DNA of 64,000 nt from Muraenolepis orangiensis. Its lineage: Eukaryota; Chordata; Actinopteri; Gadiformes; Muraenolepididae. Positions 10,540 to 64,000 of the stretch are shown piece by piece. The DNA is taken from assembly GCA_027704905.1 (NCBI GenBank), contig CM051002.1, positions 5,432,074-5,496,073 of the forward strand, given 5' to 3'. The first letter of the stretch is position 1. Each line of letters opens with the position of its first letter. The notes under the pieces were generated by a model. That model saw only the letters and a list, made by a program, of their open reading frames with translations, did no database searches and was not told where the DNA came from. A program made the position numbers and the translations under genes.

Positions 10540-11901
10540 ATGTCTGAGAGTGGCAGCCAGCGTGTGGTTGTTGTGGATGTACATTGCACAGACATGCAGG
10601 CACAAGCACCTGACGAAGAGGGTGCAAATGAAGACAGCGCAACCGTGCAACCACAAAGGGAAGAAGGCACAATAGTTAGCAACCCCGCTTCCTCAGAAGA
10701 GCCACGAAGAGGCCAAAGAGTCCGCATGTTGACGGAAAAGGGTCAAGAACTGCATGATGAGCAAATAAGAAAAGTTGCACATCGTTTCAGTGTGGGCTAT
10801 GAGAAGTGGAAAAATGTTGCTAAAGAAGCTAACCAAGCGCTGTGTGCACCGAGCTCAGACGACCTGCTGGATGGACACGTCACTAAAGTATGCAGTGCCT
10901 CTAGGAGTCTGAATGAGGTTTATGACGATTGGAAGCGCATTGAGGTGCCTGACCATAACACACGTCGCAGAGTCGACACCTGTGAATCAGTAACAAAGAA
11001 GATTTGTAATAATGCAATGGACCTTTTAGACACAAGAAAGGCTAAAGGTCAAATGCATGAAGAACAATTCATGGAAGAGATAGTGTCTGTAGCCTCAGGC
11101 AAGACAGGCACCAGCTCTCGCCACACTAAATTCTCCTCTGCAAGCAGAACAAGTGCAGCTGCTGAGGTTGCTGCTAACCAAGCCACCTTAAAAGTCCTGC
11201 TAGAGCAAGAGCGTCATATTGAAGAACTTCAGAGACTTGAAGCTGAAGCTGCACAGTTTAAAGCGAGACAGGAGGCTGAAGCCGCCCAGTTAAAAGCCAA
11301 GATGGAGGCTGAAGCCGCCCAGTTAAAAGCCAAGATGGAGGCTAAAGCCGCCCAGTTAAAAGCCAAGCAGGAGGCTGAAACTGCAGAAATACAAAGAGTG
11401 CTAGAAGCCAAACGCAGAGAACTAAATCGATTGGAAACTATTAAGAAGTTAAAGGCTGCCAAGGCACGACAGCAAGTGTATGAGCAGAGCGAATGTTCAG
11501 CTCAAGCAGCTAAACGAAGTGATTGCTCAGATGAAGAAGTAAATGAGCTTCTCCATCGACATGTCTCTGTGAAGAGTGAAGTGGAAATCAAGCCTCAAAC
11601 TAGCCTATTACAGCACCGTTCTCCACCACGAGCTGTATCACAAACAAGGCAAGAAGACAGATCTGAAGACAGCACCGCAACGCTTGTCAGATTGTTCGCA
11701 GAAACCATCAGTGCAAGTCGCATTCCTATACCTGAACCTACAGTGTTCAATGGCGACCCACTCAGATACGACTGGAAGGTGTCCTTTCAGACGCTTGTTG
11801 GCAGGAAGAACATACCAGCCGAAGAGAAGATATATTATCTGCGCAAGTACGTGGGTGGATCTGCCAAGAAGGCCATAGAGATCCTGGAGCAAGGGTTTTA
11901 G
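10540..11901 (+). CDS. BEL/Pao Gag-like protein, truncated
   Basis: 453 codons ending in a stop. The middle is a highly charged Lys/Ala/Glu coiled coil made of 30-bp tandem repeats (about 11264-11375, QLKAKMEAEAA units). The end (FNGDPLRYDWKVSF ... KIYYLRKYVGGSAKKA) matches the capsid-like DUF1759 region of BEL/Pao Gag, which is then cut short. Most of that domain is missing before the zinc knuckles resume in another frame. Confidence 0.8.
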   Translation: MSESGSQRVVVVDVHCTDMQAQAPDEEGANEDSATVQPQREEGTIVSNPASSEEPRRGQRVRMLTEKGQELHDEQIRKVAHRFSVGYEKWKNVAKEANQALCAPSSDDLLDGHVTKVCSASRSLNEVYDDWKRIEVPDHNTRRRVDTCESVTKKICNNAMDLLDTRKAKGQMHEEQFMEEIVSVASGKTGTSSRHTKFSSASRTSAAAEVAANQATLKVLLEQERHIEELQRLEAEAAQFKARQEAEAAQLKAKMEAEAAQLKAKMEAKAAQLKAKQEAETAEIQRVLEAKRRELNRLETIKKLKAAKARQQVYEQSECSAQAAKRSDCSDEEVNELLHRHVSVKSEVEIKPQTSLLQHRSPPRAVSQTRQEDRSEDSTATLVRLFAETISASRIPIPEPTVFNGDPLRYDWKVSFQTLVGRKNIPAEEKIYYLRKYVGGSAKKAIEILEQGF

Positions 11902-11987
11902 CAACCAGCTCAGATGAGAAAGCCGTCGCCACAGGCTGTGTCTTCTGTGAGAGGGCAGGACACAGTCTGCAGAAGTGTCGCAAGATT

Positions 11988-13562
11988 ATGCAGATGACAA
12001 TCAGTGAACGAATTAAGTTTGTCCAAGAGAAGAGCTTGTGTTTCGGCTGTCTGAAGTCTGGCCATCGCTCCAAGGACTGTAGAGATAGAAACACCTGCGA
12101 CACCTGTGAGGGAAAACATCCAACTTGCCTCCATGATGATCGCACCAAGGAAGAAAGGATGTCAACAAGGCCGGATGGAGCAAGGAACAGTGAAAAGTAC
12201 AAAGAAAGAGAGAATAATCAGCCACAAAACCAGGCAGAGAGACCATCACGTGAGGCGACATCGTTTAGAGTCATCCAGAATGATGGGAACACTCATACAT
12301 CCACAATAGTTCCAGTGTGGGTGTCATCTACAAGTGAGCCAAGTCGTGAGGTTCTGGTGTACGCACTCCTCGATACACAAAGTGACGCAACCTTTATCCT
12401 CGAAGAGACAGCAAAGGCTCTCAACACAAAAGGTGAACCAGTTCAGCTAAAGCTCTCCACGCTGGCTTCAAGAAACACAGTCGTGTCCTGTTGGAAGCTG
12501 ACAGGTCTACAAGTAAGAGGATTCAATTCAGACAAGATAATCACTCTGCCAGTGACTTACTCAAGAGAGTTTATCCCTGCAAACAGAGACCATATTCCCA
12601 CACCAGAGACAGCGAAGGCATGGCCTCATCTTGAACACATTGCAGATGAGATCGTTTCTCAGCAAAGCTGTGATGTCGGCCTGTTAATTGGCTACAACTG
12701 TGCTCAAGCCCTCATTCCAAGACAAGTGGTGACTGGTGAGGAACATCAGCCGTTTGCTCAGAGAACAGACTTGGGCTGGAGTGTGGTGGGATATGGTAAA
12801 CCGTGTCTCAACTATGGTGATACAATCGGAATCAGTCACCAAGTCATTGTGAAGCAAGTGACGCCAGGTCTACCGTCCTCTTCCGACCTCACAAGTGAAG
12901 TGCACTATGTCTGTAGAACACAGATCAAGGAAGTTGTGTTACCTGCAGATGCCATAAAGATGCTGGAGTCTGACTTCGCGGAAAGAGTGTCAGAAGCCAG
13001 CCCCATCTCTCAAGAGGATCTAAGGTCGAAAATGGAGAAGGGCATCAAGTTAAAGAGCGACGGTCATTATGAAATGCCGCTGCCATTCAAGAAGGAAAGG
13101 CCTAACTTACCTGATAACAAGATCTGTGCTATCCATCGTCTCGATTGCTTAGAAAGAAAGTTGAGAAGAAACGATCAGTACCACAAAGACTACAAGACCT
13201 TCATGGATGGGACCATAACCCGCGGAGATGCAGAAAGGGTCCCAGAGGAAGACATCTACAAAGCTCCAGCTTGGTATATCCCACATCATGGGGTGTATCA
13301 TCCACAAAAGCCTGGGAAGATACGTGTTGTCTTCGATTGCTCCGCCAAGTACCAAGGGACATCCTTGAACGACTATCTCCTGACGGGTCCAGAGTTGACA
13401 AACACCTTAGTGGGAGTTCTGTATCGCTTCCGAAGAGGTCCTGTGGCAAATCGTGTAGAACGTATCAAGCAAAGCACAGAGTCTACACAATGGAAGCCCA
13501 GACTTTCTTTGGCAGAAAGAGTTACCAAGTGGAGAAGTCAAGGTGGGAGAGATCGCAAGTGA
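11988..13562 (+). CDS. BEL/Pao zinc knuckles, protease and RT start, truncated
   Basis: Opens with zinc knuckles (CFGCLKSGHRSKDC and CDTCEGKH...CLH). An aspartic protease-like domain follows (LLDTQSDATFI, DUF1758 type), then the N-terminal reverse transcriptase region (IRVVFDCSAKYQGTSLND). At about residue 485 the sequence jumps to a short piece (VANRVERIKQSTESTQWK) typical of the distal pol region, so the catalytic RT core is deleted. After the last stop another frame still resembles distal pol (GEVKVGEIASDDPELKK). Confidence 0.8.
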   Translation: MQMTISERIKFVQEKSLCFGCLKSGHRSKDCRDRNTCDTCEGKHPTCLHDDRTKEERMSTRPDGARNSEKYKERENNQPQNQAERPSREATSFRVIQNDGNTHTSTIVPVWVSSTSEPSREVLVYALLDTQSDATFILEETAKALNTKGEPVQLKLSTLASRNTVVSCWKLTGLQVRGFNSDKIITLPVTYSREFIPANRDHIPTPETAKAWPHLEHIADEIVSQQSCDVGLLIGYNCAQALIPRQVVTGEEHQPFAQRTDLGWSVVGYGKPCLNYGDTIGISHQVIVKQVTPGLPSSSDLTSEVHYVCRTQIKEVVLPADAIKMLESDFAERVSEASPISQEDLRSKMEKGIKLKSDGHYEMPLPFKKERPNLPDNKICAIHRLDCLERKLRRNDQYHKDYKTFMDGTITRGDAERVPEEDIYKAPAWYIPHHGVYHPQKPGKIRVVFDCSAKYQGTSLNDYLLTGPELTNTLVGVLYRFRRGPVANRVERIKQSTESTQWKPRLSLAERVTKWRSQGGRDRK

Positions 13563-13735
13563 CGACCCTGAACTTAAGAAGGCCCAGGTTCTCAACACCC
13601 AGGCGCAGTCGGAAGTGACCTTTCCTGTGGAGGCCAAGGACCGAAGTTATTGTATTTAGTTTTGTTTACTTTCTATGTAGTATGTTGGTTCTAAGTCATT
13701 GTAAAATCATATACAATTGATATGTTTGGTGGGAG

Positions 13736-14319
13736 TGTAACTGCCTCTGTGTTCAGTTTGAGTTTTGGTTCCTACCAGTTTTTGGTTCCTACCTAAATGC
13801 TGTAGAGTAAGAGCGGAACTAATGGTTGAAGCGCACAGTGTTCCGGGGACGTTTTATGCCGACGCACACGCGTGTAGAAATCTCTATATAAGAGAAAGTT
13901 CCGTCACAGTTAGTCAGTTCGGTCGATCAGTTCAGTCAGTGAAGTTCCATAATTTCCTCTCTTATTGCATGCAGCCAATAAGGTACGTTTGGTGTTGTGG
14001 TTGTTAGCTGTGTGTAAGCTCAAGCCAGGTAGCTAAAGTGCTAACGAAATGTTTGTTAAGTGAGTTTATTATTATTATTATTATTGCAGAAGGATTTAAT
14101 GTGTTTTGTAGGTTAAGTTCATTTTGGTTAACAATATTGTAAAGACATGTGACACTAAGAGACGAAGTAGAAATAATATGAATGTATGTTGTTATTGTTT
14201 GATCTGTGATTTATTGTATTTCATGTGTGTTTCACAGTTCTCACGGTCTGGATTTGAATAAATCCTACCAGTATCATAAAGAACGCATAGCTGTCATCAT
14301 TGCATGAGAGGGAGTTACA
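13736..14319 (+). repeat. 3' LTR of BEL/Pao element
   Basis: 584 bp, nearly identical to the 5' LTR. Lacks one GT unit near 14225 and has one visible A/G change (cacagttag versus cacaattag). Confidence 0.9.
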
Positions 14320-14530
14320 TATATATATATGTATGTGTATACAGGTAAGTATACAAGTATTTAACAGGTAGTGATCAGGGGTATGCAATAATGAAAAACA
14401 GGATAAATATATATAAATGTATATACAGCAGGTAGTGAGTATGGGATATGCAGTTCTATCAACAGTTTAAAAGATTCAAATATATACGGCAGGTACAGTA
14501 AAAATGTGCTGTAGTACACTAGACATCTAA
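14320..14530 (-). repeat. Family A repeat, remainder after BEL/Pao insertion
   Basis: Continues the minus-oriented copy broken at 9886. Contains 'aacaggtagtgatcagggg', the complement of the 'cccctgatcactacctgtt' in copies at 5331 and 29281. Confidence 0.65.
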
Positions 14531-14706
14531 TCACATGTTGATGAGTGCCTACTGTTCTGTGCCTAGTTCTACACACGTACACGCACACACACTAGTGACA
14601 TCACATCCGGCACAGGCACCGGAAGTGGTGGTGCCTGCCTGGATCCGAACAACAAGGGGAAGGAGGTGTTGGTTGTGATCGCGAAGAAGTACGACGAACT
14701 ACCACA

Positions 14707-23759
<9,053 letters not shown>

Positions 23760-23853
23760 GCACCGCCCATCCTGAGCCACAGTGCGCTGCCTTGTCCTGC
23801 TCTTCTTCTGTTTACTTAGTTTATTCTTGTTGTTTTTTTTCTATGTTCTTGAG

Positions 23854-23887
<34 letters not shown>

Positions 23888-25600
23888 GTGCTGATGGTAA
23901 AGATGCTGGGCTTTGATGTCACTTTATAGTTCTCTGTGCGCGTTTGTTGGCTTTCACGTGGTATAGGTTTAGTGAAGGTAAAAGGTAGGTCTCGTTGTTT
24001 GAGGATGTATTGATGCATCTTTTGTTTCGTCTTTGTTATGTGTGCTTGCGCCACTTACACCACAGGGCCTATGCCCCCCCCCCCCCCCCCCCGAAATCAA
24101 TCCTGCCTTTTCACAGTACAGAAGTCGCGTCTGCGTCGGCGTGTGCTCAGGAAACCTCAGCCTCCTTTAATCCGTACCAGCCAGCCTCTGATATCGGACT
24201 TGTTTATCTGGTGTAATATCACCCCATCCCCAGCCATCATGGAAGTGATTTTTCTGTATCCCTTAAATGCAGATGTTCTGGGATTCAGTGGTGTTGCCGA
24301 AAAAAAGGTTGTTATTCCACTATCTTTACTTTCACAGTTGACTCTTCTTAACTTGTTACCATGTAAATGATTGAATTTTTTAAATGATAAAAAAACAAAA
24401 CCTGGGTTGTGTTCATTTGCGAAACGTCCACAGTCGCGACACGGAAGTTCCCTTTCGGTTGAGTAGTGTTGTGACAGTGCCTCATGTTACCACCCGCCCA
24501 GGTGGGTTAAGTTCCGCTTTTGAGTACAGCCACAGCTGTAAAAGAAACGGAAGAGAAAAAAATCAACTGAATGTGTCAGCGGTTCAGAAGGAAGTGGTAT
24601 TTTTCCGTTGTGAACCGAGCTTCTATACCAAATACAATATGCATTTATGTTTGTTTTTAGGGCGGACAAACGTGTCACCGGTGCCTTTTCAACTCGTCAG
24701 CTGTTTTCAACCAGTCTATGCTTGCTGACTCAAATCTCTTTTCTATTTATTCCTTTTTTTTGTGCTGTTCTTTAAATACTGTTACAATTGTCTTATTGGG
24801 CCTATTTCACAGCATGGCCATATATTTTGTTTTCAGTAGCATGCATAGTATCATCAAGTGTTGCCCCTCGAATTCATGCATGTCTTTTGTTTTAAGAATT
24901 GTTCACCATTTTATGACCGTTTGTTGATCCTCAGTATGTCAGACTTCATGTGCAGCCTTCTATTCCTTGGCCAACAATGCCTTACTCAGAGTTGTCCTCT
25001 CAGAGTAGCGTAGGATTGAGTCACTAGTAATTATCCAGCAACTGTCCCTAAGTTCATATCTTGCCTAACTGCTGTCATGTTACCGGCCTTTTCACAATTG
25101 AATTGCCTTTTCTCGAGTGACCTATTGTGATGCCGGATATCTCAACCACCAGACACGTTATTTCCTCTGCAACTTGCACTTTTTCTCTGTTTGGTTGGTG
25201 TTGCCATTGCTCCCATTGCTTCACCATTCCCCCCATTTCATCTTTTTACTAATATTATATTCACTGAGTAGCAACAATGTTAATCTCAGATTTTTGTGAA
25301 GCATTGTCACATATGTGTAAAGTAAACAGCAAATGTTTGACTTTGGCCGATGCTGCTCTGAAGCTTTACGCCAGCAGCTTGTAAAACAACAAAAACCTGT
25401 GTGTATGGATTGTAGCCATCTTCATTATTTTATCACCAACCACAATGGGGCCTCTTGTGCTCGTCTTTCAATTTCAATGACTATAGTATTTTAGTGTTTA
25501 ACTGTTCAAGTATGTGGATACGTTTTATTTTACAAATGATTATAAGACTACATCTGAAAAGATTAATAAAAACATACCTTTTTATCCAACACTTTTGTAT
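23760..25600 (+). other. shisa5: shisa5 3' UTR
   Basis: No coding frame. Contains (GTT)n at 23855-23887, a C run near 24075-24092, and AATAAA at 25565-25570 followed by a GT-rich stretch (25594-25622), a plausible cleavage region. An earlier signal could also be used. Confidence 0.55.
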
Positions 25601-25765
25601 TTGTGATTTTGTTTATTTGTCTTGTCGGGAGATGCGCATAGTGCTGAGTTCAGGCATTTAAGGGAGTGAACGTTGTAATGGAATGCCGTAGATCACCTGT
25701 GGCAGGTGGGCGGGACATGCAGGTCACAACACACCCTCAGCCTCAGTTTACCTTTACAGGAAATC

Positions 25766-28736
<2,971 letters not shown>

Positions 28737-29280
28737 TTGAGTTATGTGTAAATAACCTGAGTTGTTTTAATTCCTGTTGTTGTTGTTCCGTTTGCTGTTG
28801 AGTATGATGATGATGATGATGATGATGATGATTACACGTGTGTCAAATTAAATAAAATTAAAAATGAATTGTTCCGAAATGAATTTTTGGCCAGTTTGAA
28901 TTGTTCTCTTTTAAAATGATCAAAGCCACCACCAGAGGTCGCATGTGTCTCTAACTGTAACATTTGAGCAACAATGGCATTCAAGATGAAGAATAAATGA
29001 TGCTTTGTCAAGTTGATGCATGTTACAAGTTTCATGTGCACTGCACGTAGATCTTATTGAAATACAGTGTAACCAATGACGTTCACGAATACAACTACAA
29101 CAAGCCTAGCTTTCGCTCACTATTTTAGTTACTGTACCTGCCATATATATATTTAAATGTCAACTGTTGATAGAACTGTTCCTACTCCTGTATATACATT
29201 TATATATGCCATACATCTATATATGCTCACTTGTATATACATTTACATTTATATATATTCATATTTATCCTGCTTTCAAA

Positions 29281-29493
29281 AATGGAATACCCCTGATCAC
29301 TACCTGTTAAATACTCACTTTTATATTAAATACTCACACTATTTTTATGCTTGTATCACATTTAATACCTAGACTGTCTTTTAACCTGTACATTTAAACT
29401 GTCATTTATATTATATTACCATGCACTTTACTGCAACATTTGCACTCTGGTTAGATGCTAAATGATTTTCCCTGTACTGTACTACTGTACTGT
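29281..29493 (+). repeat. Interspersed repeat, family A
   Basis: Contains 'cccctgatcactacctgtta', 'cctgtacatttaaact' and 'ccatgcactttactgcaaca', as in the other copies. It runs straight into a (GA)n tract. Confidence 0.7.
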
Positions 29494-29509
29494 AGAGAGA
29501 GAGAGAGAG

Positions 29510-29563
<54 letters not shown>

Positions 29564-29660
29564 GATAGAGAGAGAGAGGATAGAGAGAGGGAGAGGATAG
29601 AGAGAGAGAGGATAGAGAGAGAGGATAGAGAGAGAGAGAGAGGGAGAGGATAGAGAGAGG

Positions 29661-29692
<32 letters not shown>

Positions 29693-29695
29693 GAT

Positions 29696-29737
<42 letters not shown>

Positions 29738-29745
29738 AGAGAGCA
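29494..29745. repeat. (GA)n with GATAGA interruptions
   Basis: About 250 bp of GA broken by regularly spaced GGATAGA words. Confidence 0.95.
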
Positions 29746-29829
29746 GTGGAGTGGAGTCAGTGGTGATGCTATGCTACGGAGTGGACCACTGGACATATAC
29801 TCGTTACAGCTATGTCCCAACATTGCGTT

Positions 29830-29887
29830 TTTAGTTTTTTAATTTAATTTAATTTAATTTAATTTAATTTAATTTAATTTAATTTAA
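29830..29887. repeat. (AATTT)n microsatellite
   Basis: Tandem AATTT units upstream of the itga7 gene. Confidence 0.9.
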
Positions 29888-29889
29888 AT

Positions 29890-31190
29890 AGCTGGCTCCC
29901 CTCCTGCCCCTAGCCACCATTAGGTGTTTTCATGTTTGCAATAAGGTACATCCTTTCGTAGGCCCAGCCTGCATGAAGGCAGTACACCAGGTAATCGTAT
30001 GTAGGGTCAAACAAAAAGACTATTTTTTCTTAAAATGACAGAGAGAACAATTTATATTGTAATTGATATAATTAATGTTTAATTTAAACGCAGATTAAGG
30101 CGTGCGGTTACACACACAACAGAAACAATGTGTCCCTTGTTTCCCATTTGGGTTTATTTGATCTATACCACTTTTTTTGCAACTCCTGAAATTGCATATC
30201 AGATAGAAACAGGTTGTCTGCACTATGTAAGAGCAGCAGGTTGAACGACATTTTTACTGACTATTGATATTTTATTATTTGAAATATTTTTTTGTATTTT
30301 TGATGTAAAGTTAATCCCCAAACCCTATGGCAACATACATTAATTACACATTGTCCCCCTTCACAAACTCAGGACTATATAGACACAGATAGATCTATAC
30401 TGCAAGCTGAGGACCACAGAGGCAGACATCTCACACCAACGCTTCAATTGCTGAAGATATGAATATAATGTCCCAAAAAGGGGACCCCCCCCCCCCCCAC
30501 ACACACACACACCCTACCCCCCCACCCCCACCCGGAATACCTCAGCTGATCGCTCAACTTTGAGAGCCCCCTGGGTCTTTAGTGGACAACTGTGGGAGGT
30601 TTATTGCATGGAACAGTTGGGGTGACAGAACACACAAGACAGCTGCACCCCTAAATGAACCCCAGAGAGACAGAGAAATCAGCTATAGACCGCTATAGGG
30701 CGCTAAACACGGTGTGTTTGGGGCATAGTGTCCCGCCATTGGTGCTGGCCAGTCTTGAGTCAGTGGTTCCTTGAACAATGGCACTTTTGAGATGAAATGA
30801 CAATACATGTATTGTCTTTCCAGATCCCTCACAATATAATTGTATTTTCAGCTCCGGGCAACATCAAAATTCTCAAAGCCCAGTTTTCTCAAACAGTTGA
30901 AAAAAAAATGGATTGATCTGTGGTTAATTCCTAATTTCAACATCTACCTACCTATCAATCTCTCTCTGGATCTGCCCTCCACTCACATCTCTCTCTGTCT
31001 TCTGCCTCTAATGCTCCTTTATAGAGCATCTGTACCTACCAGAGAGAGAGACTGGGCGGTAGGGCAGTAGTGAGGGGGGGGGGGGGAGGACAGAACTGCA
31101 ACGTCCGCTGTCTTTTCAAGCCCCTTTCTGTGCAATTGCGTCCAAGTATCTTGACAACCTTGCCTGGTATTTTGGCAGCAGTCCCCTGAG
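29890..31190. other. Intergenic region upstream of itga7
   Basis: No gene seen. Contains poly-C/CA and G runs at about 30484-30530 and 31075-31088. Confidence 0.45.
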
Positions 31191-31199
31191 TGTTGATGT

Positions 31200-31219
31200 C
31201 AGCTGAGGGAAGTGAGGGG

Positions 31220-31283
<64 letters not shown>

Positions 31284-31373
31284 AATTGAAAGGGAGAGGA
31301 GGGAGGGCTGAGCGGGCTATTCAAGGCACTTGTCCTCTGTCCCCCTTAAGCAAGAGGGCAGCACAGGGGAGAG

Positions 31374-31427
<54 letters not shown>

Positions 31428-31583
31428 GCACACACACATGGTGGAGAGAAACACACACACACACACACACACACTCACTCACGCTAGCCAGCCACATTTT
31501 CTCAGGCAGCTCAGCAGACGGACAGCAGCAGACGGTGAGTGGACAGAGAGAAAGAGAGAGGGAGAGAGAGAAAGAGAGAGGGG

Positions 31584-31660
<77 letters not shown>

Positions 31661-31767
31661 TGCAGGGCAGGAGAAAGAGGGGCTGGGACGGCCACAGAGG
31701 AACGGGAGAGGGGAGAACTACACCAGGATTTATCTCTTTTTCTTTTGTTTTTCTTCTTCTTTTAACC

Positions 31768-31834
<67 letters not shown>

Positions 31835-31935
31835 CCAGCCAAGAAGGGTGACTAAAACCCAGTGCTCTCCCCTGAGAGCTGAACCTGCTCTGCTTCCGAA
31901 GGACCTGCTTACTTACCCTGCACCAGTACCTCAGT
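31200..31935 (+). promoter_or_regulatory. itga7: itga7 promoter/5' UTR region with purine tracts
   Basis: Four long (GA)n tracts (about 31222-31277, 31376-31422, 31548-31658, 31772-31830) with a short (CA)n (31452-31473) precede the start codon; the last tract ends about 105 bp before it. No TATA box is clear. The transcription start is not determined. Purine tracts of this kind can form triplex DNA or bind GAGA-type factors. Confidence 0.45.
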
Positions 31936-63854
<31,919 letters not shown>

Positions 63855-64000
63855 GTCAGTGGTACCACCTACCGCCTCCAGCGCCTCAGAGGAGCACATC
63901 CACTGGGACCAGGGGTGCACATTTGGTGTGACCAATGGAATGGAAGTTGGTCACCAACGGAATGGAAGTTGGTCGCGGCTTGTGACCTACATGGAGTAGG

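Larger units (their letters stand above)
9887..14319 (+). mobile_element. BEL/Pao LTR retrotransposon, internally deleted
   Basis: Two LTRs of 586 and 584 bp begin TGTAACT and end AGTTACA and differ by about a 2-bp GT indel and very few substitutions, so insertion is recent. Between them are a Gag-like frame (10540-11901) and a fused zinc-knuckle/protease/start-of-RT frame (11988-13562). Most of the reverse transcriptase, RNase H and integrase is missing, so the copy is non-autonomous. A purine-rich stretch (TGGTGGGAG) precedes the 3' LTR. Both flanks are (TA)n, so the target duplication cannot be read. It lies in intergenic DNA between the zinc-finger and shisa5-like genes. Confidence 0.9.

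Overview
The window comes from a vertebrate nuclear genome, almost certainly a teleost fish. Genes are split by GT-AG introns and dinucleotide microsatellites are very dense. The mobile elements are the usual fish set: Tc1/mariner, hAT and its MITEs, BEL/Pao, RTE/Rex3-like and L2-like LINEs, and tRNA-derived SINEs. I rebuilt gene models by matching splice sites and codon phase by eye. No transcript or database evidence was available.

Layout. (1) Minus strand, 925-7173: a C2H2 zinc-finger gene. A short N-terminal domain exon is followed by two linker exons and one large exon with an acidic tract, six fingers and AT-hook-like motifs. A decayed second copy of the first exon, and possibly of the second, lies in its first intron. 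(2) 7.3-14.5 kb: repeats. Two L2-like LINE tails converge here, and an internally deleted BEL/Pao LTR retrotransposon (9887-14319) has nearly identical LTRs. (3) Plus strand, 14707-23759: a five-exon shisa5-like gene. Intron 1 holds a hAT element with smaller elements nested inside it, and intron 4 holds a broken Tc1 transposon. (4) Plus strand, 25766-28736: a second, four-exon shisa-like gene in tandem. It keeps the signal peptide, membrane segment and proline/tyrosine-rich tail but has no cysteine-rich ectodomain exon. (5) Plus strand, from 31936 to beyond the right edge: a laminin-binding integrin alpha chain that best fits itga7. Fourteen coding exons are present, including an adjacent alternative pair resembling mammalian X1 and X2. 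Intron 1 is about 19.6 kb and filled with microsatellites, a Tc1/RTE chimera, a satellite array, SINEs and LINE tails.

The zinc-finger protein is predicted to be nuclear, the two shisa-like proteins to be single-pass membrane adaptors with PPxY motifs, and the integrin to be a cell-surface laminin receptor. No operon-like link between the genes is implied. The most interesting signals are: the alternative integrin exons, which sit between a perfect 50-bp inverted repeat, a (TG)n tract and a (CT)n tract; the shisa paralogue without its defining domain; the duplicated and decayed first exon plus reading-frame conflict of the zinc-finger gene; and several transposons with perfect 8-bp target duplications, one carrying a multi-arm palindrome.
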